The notes under the pieces: generated by a model | What the model was told of the DNA's origin: nothing | Seen by the model: only the letters and a program-made list of their open reading frames with translations | The model's database searches: none | DNA from: Sympetrum striolatum | Lineage: Eukaryota; Arthropoda; Insecta; Odonata; Libellulidae | Reading direction: 5' to 3' | Assembly: GCA_947579665.1 (NCBI GenBank) | Contig: CANPUZ010000031.1 | Coordinates: 868,001-932,000, forward strand | DNA: 64,000 nucleotides | In this document: positions 46,209-57,629 of the stretch, piece after piece | Layout of the letters: every line of letters begins with the position of its first letter | Numbering within the stretch: the first letter of the stretch is position 1 | Translations under genes and position numbers: made by a program

Positions 46209-49200
46209 TTATCTTGAATGGCACTCCCATGTAAATATATTACTCTTCATGTTTCCTGGAATAGAAGAAATGTCGGTTATTTCAATGTCAGTATCTTCCA
46301 TTTACTCGATAATATTTAGAAAAAAGAAAACTAAGTTTAAATAAGCAATATATAACGATTTAGAAGAAAATATAACTCTACATACTGTATATAACATATA
46401 TGGCAGGAAGTATATAGGCTGATTTTGAAATTAAAATTAACATTTAGTTTACTGTTAACGTTGATAATTTTTGATTAAACTATTTCCAAATATCTGGGAG
46501 TAATCTTTGATTGAAAGATCGAAAAAAATTCGAAATATCTAGAATAAAACGAAACAGAAGGAACTCTTAGTTTTAAAACATTCACAAACATACCTAATCA
46601 TTCGTGATTAATGCCACGATGCAGTTCAGATTCAAGATTCAGTTTTAAGCACACAAAACAAAAGTTGAATTAAAACAACACGATCATGGAGTAAATGATG
46701 ATTTTAATTTCTCTAAAGAATGAAATATATGATCAGGAATAACGTAAGAATATCATTTCCACACGAAAATAAGTATCACGTACGAGAACCCTAAAATTTC
46801 TATGAAAACTATCAAAACTCTAGCAGATTAGGCAAAGTATCACTCTCTAAAAGGTTAAAACTACAACCGATTTGTAATAAAAGAAATTCAAACTGAACAG
46901 CCCGATGCCGTAAATATCCAAAAGTAAAATAACCTAAAGGTACTGAATAATATAAATGATGGCTTACGAAAAAGCAAAAACATTTGTACCACTTTTAAAT
47001 AACTAACCAGCAAGTTGTGTTCGGTGTCCTTCTTCGATGGTTCTTTTGTACGACCTCAAAGGAATGTCCTCGATGAACTGCCGATAAGGAGTCGTCTCCA
47101 CCGAGACATCTTAAAAATAAAAAAAATCAATTAAATTTCAGAAATTATAAATAAGATAATTCACAAGTATTAAATATTGAAGGCCAAGTGCGTTTTATAT
47201 TACTGATACTTCAACTTATATTAAAAAAAGAGATGAATACCTAACATAATCCCAGAGTAAATATATTTTGTGTTTACACCGAATGAATTGATTGGAGAAA
47301 ATAGGTGTAGATATTCGTTAATTCTTACTAAATATATAATATACAAGAATATGCTGGTATGCATTGAAATATAATATATACTCCAAAGGTAAGGATTAAA
47401 TGCCAGCAAAATTTGAATTATATGTTGTAAGGATGATATATTTTTTTTCGAAAGATAATCTTAAATATGATTTCTCTGGAATTTTAATTTCAAAATTCAT
47501 GTATGAATAATCCGTTTCACAGTATCGATTCTCATCTTTAAATATTGTTTATTGATATTTTAACCAATCTATTCCGTAGGAACATTGGAATACATCACAT
47601 TAAAAGAAGATATTCCTACTTTGCCTGTAATATGAAAATTTAAAGAAAGCATTGTGAAACTGAAGTTTAAAAGTTCAGTCAGGAAAAACATTATTGCTGT
47701 GTTTCTAATGAGTCAAAGGGGTACGTCAATTCACACTTATTGCGGATTTGTTTTGGGGCAATCAAAATAATTAATAATGCCGCTTACAATCACATATTAC
47801 ATCCAATCGAAATTTAGTTCCGCAGATTTTGAATTAGATGCACTTTAAATGCAGTATTTTCGAAATGAATAAATTCCACGACAATGGTAATAATGTACAT
47901 GCCGTCAGAATATATTTTATTTTTCTTAAATAAAAAGCGTAATCACGAACCATACAAATTAAAATCAGCGATAAGGTTAATTGGATTTCCCATAGTCCGT
48001 TTCTCGAATCTGCCATTTAAAAAATATATTTCGAACTACAAAACAAGGAAGACGCTGTCACGATCCGACCAAACTGTTGTTAGCCTAGAGGTTTCAAGAA
48101 ACGAATACCAACGAAGCAATCATGTTGATTAACATCAAACAACTTACCTGATTGAGGGCATCCTTCCTCCAGTGATTGCCCACTCAAATGATCACGTAAT
48201 TAAAGAATCACAGTCACCCTCTTCATGAAACACGATATACACCATGAAGACTGCCTCTCGGAATTTGAAATGAAACAAAGTTAAATATGACAAATTTAAA
48301 AAGGTTAAAGTAGGAGGTGATATTCCCATGTGCTTGTTTATAGTGATCAAACAAAATCAAGTATACATTCAGACAGTCATTTTCCTTACGATGTCGATCG
48401 AAAACCATTTTTAAAATAAAAGCACGTTTTAAAATGGTCCACCTTTCGCACCCGTAAGGCCAAACGCTCCAAACCAAGGATTTCACCAATCTTATTTCCT
48501 TTATCAATTAATTAATTCTTTTAATATCCTCATTAACGGATTTTCCGAAAGAATTGTGTAGGGCATTTAGAATCTTCTACAAGAATCTCTTCTTTGCAAG
48601 AAATATTTAAAAAACCTAATAAACACATTGACGCTAAATCCGACTCATTAAATTAATGCAAAAATTAAGTCACTTCAGACAATATCATTCACTTGGGTCC
48701 ATCTCGCAATTCAAGTTAACTGTAAACGCTGATAATGTTTCATTAAAAACTCGGAAAATATGTCCAAAATCTTTCTGGAGAAATTGAAAAGATCCATGAA
48801 CATTGGTGTTATCGATGAAACTTATTAATTCTTGATAGCAACACCTTGAACTTGATCTACCAACACGAAGAATGCCTTTAACAACCAAATATTCACTTTT
48901 AAGCAGATGGCGAAGTTACAAAAGTTGAATTTTTAATAACGATCATGGGGTAAATGAAATACTTAGATAGCAAAGAGTTTTATTTTCTCTAATGAATGAA
49001 GTGTCGACGACAACTTATATGACTTACGAAAATAAGAAATGATGTCTAGAAGTTCTGAAATTGAAAGTAAAATGTCCTTTTCACGGTAATCGTCTCGGTT
49101 GAAAAGACTGAACTCCTTTCAAATGGCCTTCATGAAATTCCGACTAATTGTAAGACATAAGCGGGGAAAGTGAAGAGATGTTTACCACAAGAAGTAGACA

Positions 49201-52200
49201 ACGGTGAAAGTGTTGTACCGCAAAGATACTAGCGATCTGAACTTACACTTTGAAACGCGATCTTGTTTTTATTTATACATGATTCTATGCATTTAGCCGA
49301 TTCCATTAATTGCCACATGAAATGGGGGTTCGTAAAGTTGGAAGATTAATGTTTACTTACGAGTTAATAGATTTTTACATTTACTTTTTCTTGAATACAA
49401 CAAGAAATGTCTATTATATGAAAGACCTAATGCATGCCATCTGTAATTCGACCTCCAGCTTTCGATGGAAATAGATGTTTTGGGGCCCATAGAGCACGCA
49501 TTCGATATTTTCCCGAACATGCCTGTCTGTGTGTCTGTCTGTCTGTGGTAAAAAAGATTGTGGGCGCTCTATCTTAAAAAGTAATTATCCGATCATTTTC
49601 AAAATTCATATTTAGTATTTTACTAACATTGCTTAGAGTTGATTAGTTTTTTGTGAATATCGCTTAACCGGAAGTTGCGGTTTATCCGGAACAAAATTTC
49701 GTTTTTTTAAATATCTCTGTAGGAATGCCATATTGATATATACAATTACAAACAAAAGTTGTAGATAATGTACTTTACTAACACTTTTGTATGAAACATT
49801 TTTTCGTAACACTGATTGTTTAGGAGTTATTCTTCAATAATTGTTAACCGGAAGTTGTTTATCCAGAAATGGAAGGTTTTCATACACATCTCTGTCAGAA
49901 TGCAATGTAGGTACACACAATTATGTACCAAAGTTATAGACAATGTTTTTTACCACAAATGTTGTATGAAACATTTTCCTGTAACACTCATTGTTTTGGA
50001 GTTATCTATATATTACGGGCATAGGCTTCTGTTTTCAATAAATACGGAGAAAGTCATGTGTTGGCCACATCAGATTTTTTTACTTAGAAGAAACGATTTC
50101 ATTAAATAGTGAACTGAGGCATATAAGTTGACTATCTAAGCTCCCGTTGATTCTCAACGGGGAATATAGAAGTATATTGAATTATAATTGTCGGTCGTAC
50201 AATGAGTAAATACCCTTTAATTATACACAACTGAAATCCCATTCTATTCTATTCAGGAAAATGCGTGGATTCAACAATCGCATTGGTCGTCAGGGGGACT
50301 GGCTGTTTGGATAATTGTTGCGTGTATTGTCGAAATGTCAATTCGAAAACAACATTCCATTACACAAATAAGAGTTTTTATTCGATTTTCTTTAATTTAG
50401 TGCTTGTCTAGACTCTTCAAGACTATTCATTCTAATTGAATTCTTCAAAAAATATAAATCCTGCAAACGTTAAAAGTGAAGCTTACGTGCATTCCTTAAG
50501 GAAATTGATGCTAATTAATATGCCTTTACTCGCCTGACAAAGGGTTCCTGGAAGCCTTACTCCAGTGATGAGTCTCTTCTTGAACTATCACGAAACGAAC
50601 GGTTATAAATATTACGGTGACTTCCCCTTCGTGAAATCTGAAATGAAAGATGATAAAGCATGAAAATCCCACACAGGGTGAAACAAGAACTGCTGTAATT
50701 ACGGAATGCATGTTTAGATTTATGTTTCGATTAGTAACTATTCAAGTGCTCACCTCTCTTACAATGTCGATCAGCAACGAAAACCATTTCAAAAATTACA
50801 TCAATTAGTGATTCAAGGAGGAAAATACAATAAATGGATTACGGTTTAATAGTAGTCTGAGAATTAATGGAATAAGAAAACCGCTTAAACAATGCTCAAT
50901 CGATTTTAAATTCAAATCTTCTTTTGGGTTTCAGTTAGCGTTGATTATTTTTAATTAAAAGCTCGGTAAATATGCGGAGAAAATCTTTTTCCTATTAAAA
51001 TTTAAAACACCGATTAAAACATCTGCAGATCGTATTCGCAACTCCTACCGATTGCAAAACAGTAACGGTTTTTGGCAATTCCATTAAGATTTTTTAGATG
51101 AATATAGTTGAAACGCTATACATGGCAATATAGCCTTGTCAATAAATATTGACAGAAGATTAAAATTATTAATTTACCCTTCATCCTTGATTTGCAGAAG
51201 ATTTAGAACTCGTTCATTAGAATAAAGATTATAAAATAGCCAGTACCCATCACGTGACGTATATAAAAAGTTGTAGATTTAATTATCGGAATAAAGATTT
51301 CAAAATAGGAATCACTTGTGTCTTAACGCATTTATCATTAAGAAAATCAATTCCTTGTAAGAAATATCCGAAGAAACTGAGATTGTATTAATTTAATATA
51401 AGCAACTTACCAGACTTACGAGCACCTCGACAACACCCACGGATTATGTCTTGAGGGACGGAAAATGTTGATTTCTTCCTTAATTCACGAAAATCACTAA
51501 ACAAGAAATGAAATTGACATTAAACTTGAGTTGAACTTTAAAAATATCTCGCTCGCATATACTAGACTTCAAATGCATCGCAGAGCAGGAAATTTAAATT
51601 CAAACGGTTTTGCAGAAAAAAGTGACGTACGTCCTCCGTCTACGAAATCTTCTAATTAACTACAGCTCTGAAATGTGAAAGGGGAGACGGAATGCAAGCG
51701 TCTGATTGGCTGTTGAAATCTCGGTTATTTTTTAATTTTTATATACATAACTATAATTGGAATAAAATAAAAGTAAATTCTGACGGATCTTTATTTAATA
51801 ATTTTTACAGTTAATAATTAATACAGTTTAATAATTAATACAGTTGTAATTATACCGCAAATATAAAATCAATCATATTTAAAACAATTAACACGTATTC
51901 AAATAATCCAAGTGACTGTTAGTTTTTATAAGAGATTAAGAATAGCTTTCGAGTATTATATGTGAAGTTTTGGACTCCTCTTCAATTTAAGATCACAGTA
52001 ATCCATCTAGCTGATATCGCGAATCAATAGTATATAAGTCACTACTTCCAACTTAACTAGCTAAATCCTTATCACTTATATTCATTACGCTTTGCAACTG
52101 TCTTGGATAATCATTGTTCTAAACGAATATAGAGTTCTTAAAGTAATACAGTACTTACGTTCTTATATTGGCAAGTTTTAAGCGAAGAAATGTCTGGTTC

Positions 52201-52250
52201 TTCATTGATCGCTTACACGTAGTCGGTCTATCTTGATCCACTGGTGTCAT
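46209..52250 (-). CDS. Putative four-exon gene, about 108 residues, function unknown
   Basis: On the minus strand four segments join in consistent phase. Exon 1 is 52250-52159: ATG, MTPVDQDRPTTCKRSMKNQ, donor AGAAC-GTAAGTAC, phase 2. Exon 2 is 51496-51411: acceptor TTTCTTGTTTAG, DFRELRKKSTFSVPQD, donor AGTCTG-GTAAGTTG, phase 1. Exon 3 is 47109-47008: acceptor TTTTTATTTTTAAG, VETTPYRQFIEDIPLR then TIEEGHRTQLA, donor GCTG-GTTAGT, phase 1. Exon 4 is 46255-46209: acceptor TTCTTCTATTCCAG, GNMKSNIFTWECHSR, TAA. Coding lengths 92, 86, 102 and 47 sum to 327 nt. The product is very basic, with no signal peptide or membrane segment, and I do not recognise it. The long intron 2 holds duplicated exon copies. 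Splicing is inferred from sequence only. Confidence 0.45.
48151..48240 (-). pseudogene. Broken exon-2-like copy
   Basis: It has a perfect donor (CAATCAG-GTAAGTTG) and keeps GTTTCATGAAGAGGGTGAC in line with the intact copy at 50637. The frame has TGA after FHEEGDCDSLIT, and the acceptor has changed from a TTTCAG-like to a TTTCAAATT sequence. It is probably a dead duplicate. Confidence 0.45.
48685..48888 (-). other. Open segment inside the duplicated unit
   Basis: This minus-strand frame of 67 codons contains CCYQELISFIDNTN and FGHIFRVFNETLSAF. The homologous blocks at 46.45 and 50.95 kb are not open in the same way, so coding function is doubtful. It may be a unit-specific exon or chance. Confidence 0.2.
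49090..49175 (-). pseudogene. Broken exon-3-like copy
   Basis: It aligns by eye with exon 3 at 47008-47109 over CATGAAGGCCATTTGAAAGG versus CATCGAGGACATTCCTTTGA and neighbouring blocks. The frame and donor are not preserved. Confidence 0.35.
49440..50165 (+). repeat. Dispersed (TG)n repeat copy 3 with Helitron-type end
   Basis: The left part repeats the blocks of 20285-20600 (TAGATGTTTTGGGGCCCATA, a CTGTCTGTGTG run, GGCGCTCTATCTTAAAA). It then continues with two similar halves, each with TTAACCGGAAGTTG, TTATCC(G/A)GAA and ATCTCTGT. At 50145-50165 lies CCCGTTGATTCTCAACGGGG, the inverse of the Helitron-like hairpin at 43778, so a minus-strand Helitron end may abut this repeat. Confidence 0.5.
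50534..50637 (-). CDS. Alternative exon-2-like copy, open
   Basis: The acceptor TTTCATTTCAG at 50638 and a donor-like TTGTCAG-GCGAGT bound 104 nt. The segment is open in the same phase as exon 2 (enters phase 2, leaves phase 1): FHEGEVTVIFITVRF, then QEETHHWSKASRNPLSG. It could replace exon 2 in a mutually exclusive way, or be a recently decayed copy. The donor begins GC rather than GT, which is tolerated only rarely, and the sequence is quite different from exon 2. Confidence 0.3.
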
Positions 52251-52735
52251 AGTAACTCAAACATTTGGTATCCTTCACGAAAACCTTATTCCAACAGAGA
52301 CAATCTGTGGCAGTATTGTAACTGAAACACCTATTAGCAACTGTCGGAATGATCCTCCCAATGCAAAGTTGATTTTATCCTACGTTGGAGCTCTTTTTGC
52401 ACTGATATGTAGCAAATAATCGCAAAAGATTGTGTACAGCAATATAATAATACGAAAGTAATGCAATACTTACTTCATTATTCTTCTAAGGCCAGGGTTA
52501 GTTGCATGTACCGCGACAAAATCCTAAATCAATGGTCTTCTGCATGTATTTGTCTTGACCCATTGGTATCGTAGCAACTCAGCAATTCGATTCATCTTTC
52601 CTTCAATTAAAGAGGCGAACCTTATTCCAGCAACAGCACTAATGGGCCAGAAACACTTTATAACAACTGTGGGAATGATACACTAAATACAATGCGGATT
52701 TTGTAGTACGTAAAAGCTCTAATATGTCACATGCG
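52139..52735 (-). repeat. Tandem duplication of the first-exon region, about 323 bp
   Basis: Unit 1 (about 52140-52460) carries exon 1 with its ATG at 52250. Unit 2 (about 52460-52735) aligns with it through CTACGATACCAATGGGTCAAGA and a CTTATTCCA(A/G)...AACTG(T)(C/G)GGAATGAT block, and has its own donor (AATGAA-GTAAGTATTG). The initiator is ACG in unit 2; a shifted ATG opens only MGQDKYMQKTIDLGFCRGT before a stop. Confidence 0.55.
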
Positions 52736-52739
52736 ATTG

Positions 52740-53670
52740 TTTTTCACTCACCACAAACACTCAATTTCACGAGAAAACACCATCCAGGGCTCTGGCAAAC
52801 GATTTTTGCGATTCTGCGATATTTCCTCGTTATCACGAGTAATAATCGTTGTAAGTTCGCGTCACCCCACGTTTTCTATTCTTACTGTTTCTTTCTGAAG
52901 GCCATTAACATACACGTTCCGGTGCTGTGGAATTGTGGTCAGGAAATGTTTGAGTAGCGAAACTGTTTCGTCATGTCACGAGCATGCGACTTCTGTAGCT
53001 CTCTCTTCAATGTCACGTGGTTTAAGTTGTGACTGTGCCTGTCACGTTTTGCTGTTCTAAATTGTTCTACCTGTGAAGCGGGATTGCTTGCATGCTGTTA
53101 TCGTGCAGTGCATTCAGTGATTTCTAAAAAAATGGAAGTGTTTGTCATTCAGTTAAAGCTATCAATTTGCCAAATTGTATGTTCTCCAAAAACACCATCG
53201 TTTCCAATTAAAATTCACACAAGAAGAAAGGTCTTCAAAGACTGAAGGCTCTGCGTTTATCTCCTAAAGATGTTGTTTACAGCGAATTTATCAATTTACA
53301 GGAACATGAAGTTCATCGTTGGAATGGTTCGCGAGTAAATACGTTAAAATAGACTAATTAGAACATCATTAAATGAAGAACAGCTTTGGGGATTAAGTGA
53401 AGGTCAGCCAGTTCCCGAGCGAAATAGCTTCTCAGACATTCCTCGAAGAAACAGAATTCTCGCATCTTGCTATCGTGCATTGCTTTCAGTGATTTTTTTT
53501 AAGGAAACGTGAAATATTTTAAGCTAAATAGATGTTTTTATTGTGCAAAAAACTAAATTCAAGTTATAATTGTTCTCGTGCCATTATCGATGTAATACCA
53601 CAATCTTTTTTAATTTAAATTCACAATAGAATGAAGAATCTACTCTGCGTGTCATGAAAGAATTTATAAA
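52740..53670. other. No recognisable gene
   Basis: This lies upstream of the first-exon duplication. It contains two similar passages, each a CATTGCTTTCAGTGATTT-type sequence (near 53109 and 53480), indicating another diverged local duplication. No exon was recognised. Confidence 0.4.
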
Positions 53671-53674
53671 TTAC

Positions 53675-53743
53675 AAATAAGGAAAGGGTTGAGGTGACTT
53701 TGCACATAAGGGTTTGCACCCTTTCAAGTCCGTTTTTTCTTGG
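53675..53743 (-). mobile_element. 5'-truncated, partly inverted SINE copy
   Basis: The segment is flanked by the 15-bp direct repeat GAATTTATAAATTAC (53660-53674 and 53744-53758). Its left part, GGTGACTTTGCACATAAGGG, is the complement of the 3' body of the SINE at 60484-60655. Its right part, CTTTCAAGTCCG then TTTTTTCTTGG, has the opposite orientation. A short inverted 5' portion with intact target duplications is the classic product of twin priming during LINE-driven retroposition. Confidence 0.7.
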
Positions 53744-53758
53744 GAATTTATAAATTAC

Positions 53759-54187
53759 CCCGTAAATGGTGAGGGATCCAAAATGTTACATAGTCACAAC
53801 AAATAAATTAATGGGATTTTCAACAATCACCTTTGTCGTTAGGGAATTGTTTATACCCACGAGATTACATAAATTTACTGTCATCATTCTCTGAATTCTC
53901 TCAATTTCGAATCGAATGCGATATTCTACGACCGAAATAAGAAACTCGGTTCAAATACCTTTCTTTCTGGGCGTTCTATTTTTGGGTAGGTTCGTGTGCA
54001 TAAAATAAAATTCGAAACTCCCTATTCACTTCCATCTCCTTCACTTCCCTTTAAATCATCCAACATCTTCTGTTATTTCCCTTTAATCCCCAATCTTCAC
54101 CAATCCCCCTCAATATCACTTCCTTAATCACTTCAATTAAAGTCCAACCATCTCCAGCACCTCCGTGTTTCAACACAGCTGTTTGAC
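53759..54187. other. No recognisable gene
   Basis: A C/T-rich passage at about 54030-54170 (repeated CTTCACTTCC, CAATCCCC) with no repeat unit or exon that I can support. Confidence 0.4.
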
Positions 54188-54334
54188 AAGTGATGTAAAT
54201 GGAGTTAGACTTAGCACAGGAAAGCGTGCAATCTAACCCAAGGTTGTACGAGTAGAGAAAAATGGTGACTTGGCTGGGAGTCGAACCCAGGTTCTAGTCC
54301 CAGCCAAGTCACTATTTTTCTCTACTCGTACAAC
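54188..54334. mobile_element. Foldback insertion with a B-box in the loop
   Basis: Direct repeats CAGCTGTTTGAC at 54176-54187 and 54335-54346 flank a 147-bp insertion. Its right part (54242-54335) is a near-perfect hairpin with arms of about 38 bp (GGTTGTACGAGTAGAGAAAA ... complement). The loop is about 18 nt and contains GTCGAACCCAGG, the complement of a B-box (GGTTCGAC). Arm mismatches are few. It looks like a retroposed structured RNA or SINE derivative; no A-box was found. Confidence 0.6.
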
Positions 54335-54689
54335 CAGCTGTTTGACTTAAATTCCACGTACCACACCCATAAAGCAAAACACTCCAAACCAGGGATTTAG
54401 CCGATCATTTCCTTTGTCAATTGATCTTCAATTCCCTTCGCTTCACGAATACTTCCTTGGTGTATTCTTTTAAGAACTTCATCTTTGCATCTTCTAAACA
54501 AAGAGTCCTTCCCAATTTAGGGAATTCACTCACCTGCTCTAGTCAATCCACCCTAATTAGCCTTCTTTACCTTAGTGGTCCTCGTTACTTTAGTTTTAAT
54601 AACGTTAATTCTCATTCCCTTCCTTTTTATTAAGAGGATTTGCTATCATTTGCAAATTCGGGGTATAAAACCGGGCGATAAAACATCTC

Positions 54690-54930
54690 CTAATTCGAAG
54701 GCCGATGGGAACTCGGGCCTCGCCACTTGTTGCATGTATTAGGAAGAGCGCCGCGAGTTCAAAGAAGAAACGCGGCAGAACTACTGCGCATGCGCGATGA
54801 CGTAGGCATTCGCAGATCCGTTGGATACGAACGCCGCGGAACCGGGGTACTCAACCATTTTTGGCGCCCGGGCACCAAAAGGTGCTTTCGAAAGCGAAGC
54901 GGGCTTCACATAACATTTCTTTCTAGGGGT
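54690..54930. promoter_or_regulatory. CpG-rich, promoter-like segment with NRF1-type site
   Basis: This segment is markedly richer in CpG than its surroundings. It contains TGCGCATGCGCG (54785-54796), a match to the NRF1/Ewg consensus, immediately followed by TGACGTA (54798-54804), a CRE/ATF-like site. Such pairs mark housekeeping promoters in animals. It lies about 2.5 kb upstream of the minus-strand ATG at 52250, so it might serve that gene through an untranslated exon, or serve a divergent transcript. No TATA element was seen. Confidence 0.4.
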
Positions 54931-57629
54931 GAAATTTAGGCCATAACTTGGCAATATCATTACTTTACTAGTTAACCGTTGGCCGTTTGAAAATAAACGC
55001 TCCTTGGTAAATAAGAACGAGAAAATTACAATTATGCAATCTCACCACAACCTCACAACGTGGGGAAGTCTTTATTTCCGTAGAAGATTTGATTACGGGG
55101 AATGAATCTGATATAAAAGTTTTCGCAGCATGTGAACCGCTGCTTTCCGAAAAGCAGCATTTAGTCATCGATTGAATTTGAATCACTGATAACTTGAGCC
55201 GAATCTTCGCATTCGCCTAATGAAGAAAATGTGACGTGGATACGGTGGTATGATGATAGTGGATGAGTATCCCGGCCGTACCTGTTGGCGATAAGTAAGT
55301 TTCAATGAATTACAATCACTTGGACTTTCAATGAATACAATCCACTCAAGTGAGAGAATCGACGCGCAGTTGAAGTTGATACAAATCAGAAAGAAAAAAA
55401 ACACAATAGTGCGAACACCTTTTATAATGTTTGCATAATACCTCAAACAATTAACAAGGGAAATGCCTCGAAGTTGAGGAATTTCTCAATCGAAGCTCAA
55501 AACACATCGGTAACACGGGAGATATCCGATGTATCTCATAAATGTCACTCAAAAATACAAGAAAAACGAATCCTTTAGAATCGTATTTTATTCACAACAG
55601 TGCGTTTCTAAGTAGTCCGCGGATATCTTTTCCTCTTTATATAAAAGAGATACTTCATAACTTCTCTCGAAATATCTTCCAGATGCTTAGGCAGGACCCT
55701 CGGTCAACCTGTAGGTATTTTAAGGAATGCAATCGTTTCCTACCCAAAGTCCCTTTGTCATTTTACCACTTTAGGGATTAAATATTCTTTTATCAATTTC
55801 CATAGAAATATATCTTCGTTCCAAAGATACTATGCATGTTCGTGATAAGTGTATGGCTCTTAATTAATTTTACACCTTGCAAAAATGGAGTGGAGACTTC
55901 AATTGTATTGAATAAAGCCAAATAATATGCTATTTCTAATCCCATTATGCTAATAAGTTATCTAGGTTGAGTAACTAGGTTATATCATAAATATCCTCAT
56001 CATATTCTTACATTTATTTGCTTGAACTCTTCACAGTTTGTTAAAAGAACTCGTGAGAGAGTTTTTTCTCCTTTTTGTGGTTGAGATTACCTCTTTATCT
56101 TTCCCAGGAATCATCCATTTTCTTCAAATAGCCATTTTTAAGGTTCGACCTATCTTATTCCCAAATTCTTTTACAGTTATTTCCTGTTTTCCTGAGTCAC
56201 TGTTTTCCCCCAATGGCTCCTTACCTTCCCTTTACAATCCCTCTTCGTTCAGATCTTACATTATATAATTCTCTTTAATCTCTGAATTCTTAGTTTCTTT
56301 ATTCTGTTTGCATTGATTTTCAGAAGAGGTTTCATAGAATATCATCATAATCGTCAGTTTTTAATATAAACTCCGAACACACCGTACTCAACACACGTTA
56401 AGAGGTCGAAAAGGAATATAAATTTAGGGTGTGAAACCATAGTAATTACGCAGAACGTAGAATTTTCTGTTTCACGTTACACTAATTCTTGTAACACTTT
56501 CAATTAGGAGGCCAAGTTCTTATAAAACCCTTCTTTCCTACTTAATATCTTCGGCGCCTATTCCGTTTCTCTTTCACCCTTCCCTTTGCCCTCCGCATTT
56601 TGCTGCAACTTTTAATAGTGGTGCAGTTTCGGGTAGAAAATATTCCTTTCTTCTCTTTATTAGGCCTATTCGAGAATCTTTAATTAGTTTACTAATAAGA
56701 AATATGTATACCTTAATGATAATAGTAATAATAAATAATTATTTTTTATATCTTATTAATAATTATATCGAGTTTAACGACTTTTTAGCTAATTCTATGG
56801 GTGCATCCAGCGTCTATAATGAAGATGGTACCTCTGATCACTCGTATTTTAATGGAAAGGAAATCAAAATGCGCATCCAAATTCTGAAGAAAGGTTTACT
56901 ACGCGAAAGACCAATGGCTATTGACATTAATTCAACGATAGGGTAAATTGATTCACTGATTTCATTATGCATATTAAATATGCGAAGACGACGCGGCATA
57001 AATTTAGAATTCACGTGAATAATGGATTTTTGAATAAGCAAAACGAGTGTTGGAGAGTGACGTGGATGGAACGATTTGAAAATAAGCGCTCAATCAACAC
57101 TTAATTGAAAATTGGTATGTCTGTATTCAGATTCTGGTACACCATTTCCTACTTGGGTCGTTCTGTATATATTCATCTATATTAGATTTTTGTTTATTTT
57201 TCTTCTATTTTTATTTCGTATAGTCATGTATATTTATTTTAAATTTGTTACATTCTTTGTTTGTCGCTTGTATTCACTTTAAATGGTCTCAAAACTGTTT
57301 GTGAATCTTTCTATAAATTAATATATTTAAATTTTAGTTTTATGTGTGCGACAAGGAGACTTTACGCGGAATTTTATAGTATATCACAATCAATGACATA
57401 ATTCATGATCGCTGATACCTCAACCGTTTACATAAACTTGGTAGTTTCATTGGCATGAAGGACATTTTAGTGATTTTAATGCATGTTTTATGTATCTTAC
57501 ATATTTATTTATCGTATCAAAAACAAAATCGACATTACATGGATTTATAAAAAAATAACTAGAAAATAACGTAGGAGCAAAGGGAAAAAAATTCTTCCCT
57601 ATCCCAAAATACTACAATAAGTATTCCAG
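54931..57629. other. No recognisable gene
   Basis: AT-rich DNA with short frames (up to 87 codons) lacking motifs. A C/T-rich patch lies at about 56540-56600. Confidence 0.5.

Larger units (their letters stand above)
46440..51500 (-). repeat. Diverged tandem duplication of about 2.2 kb, exon-bearing
   Basis: Ordered blocks recur at a period of 2.2-2.3 kb. AACTGTAAACGCTGATAA-type sequence occurs near 46441, 48717 and 50935. CGATCATGG(A/G)GTAAATG occurs near 46682 and 48942, followed by ATTTTCTCTAA and CGAAAATAAG in both. Exon-2-like sequence occurs near 51450, 50585 and 48190, and exon-3-like sequence near 47060 and 49130. Identity is moderate, so the duplications are old. They lie within the putative minus-strand gene. 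Confidence 0.6.

Noticed and set aside
51411..51496. Exon 2 (IIRGCCRGARK) as an insulin/relaxin A chain
   Set aside because: After the CC pair the required spacing of later cysteines (CC-x3-C, then x8-C) is absent, and there is no signal peptide in exon 1.
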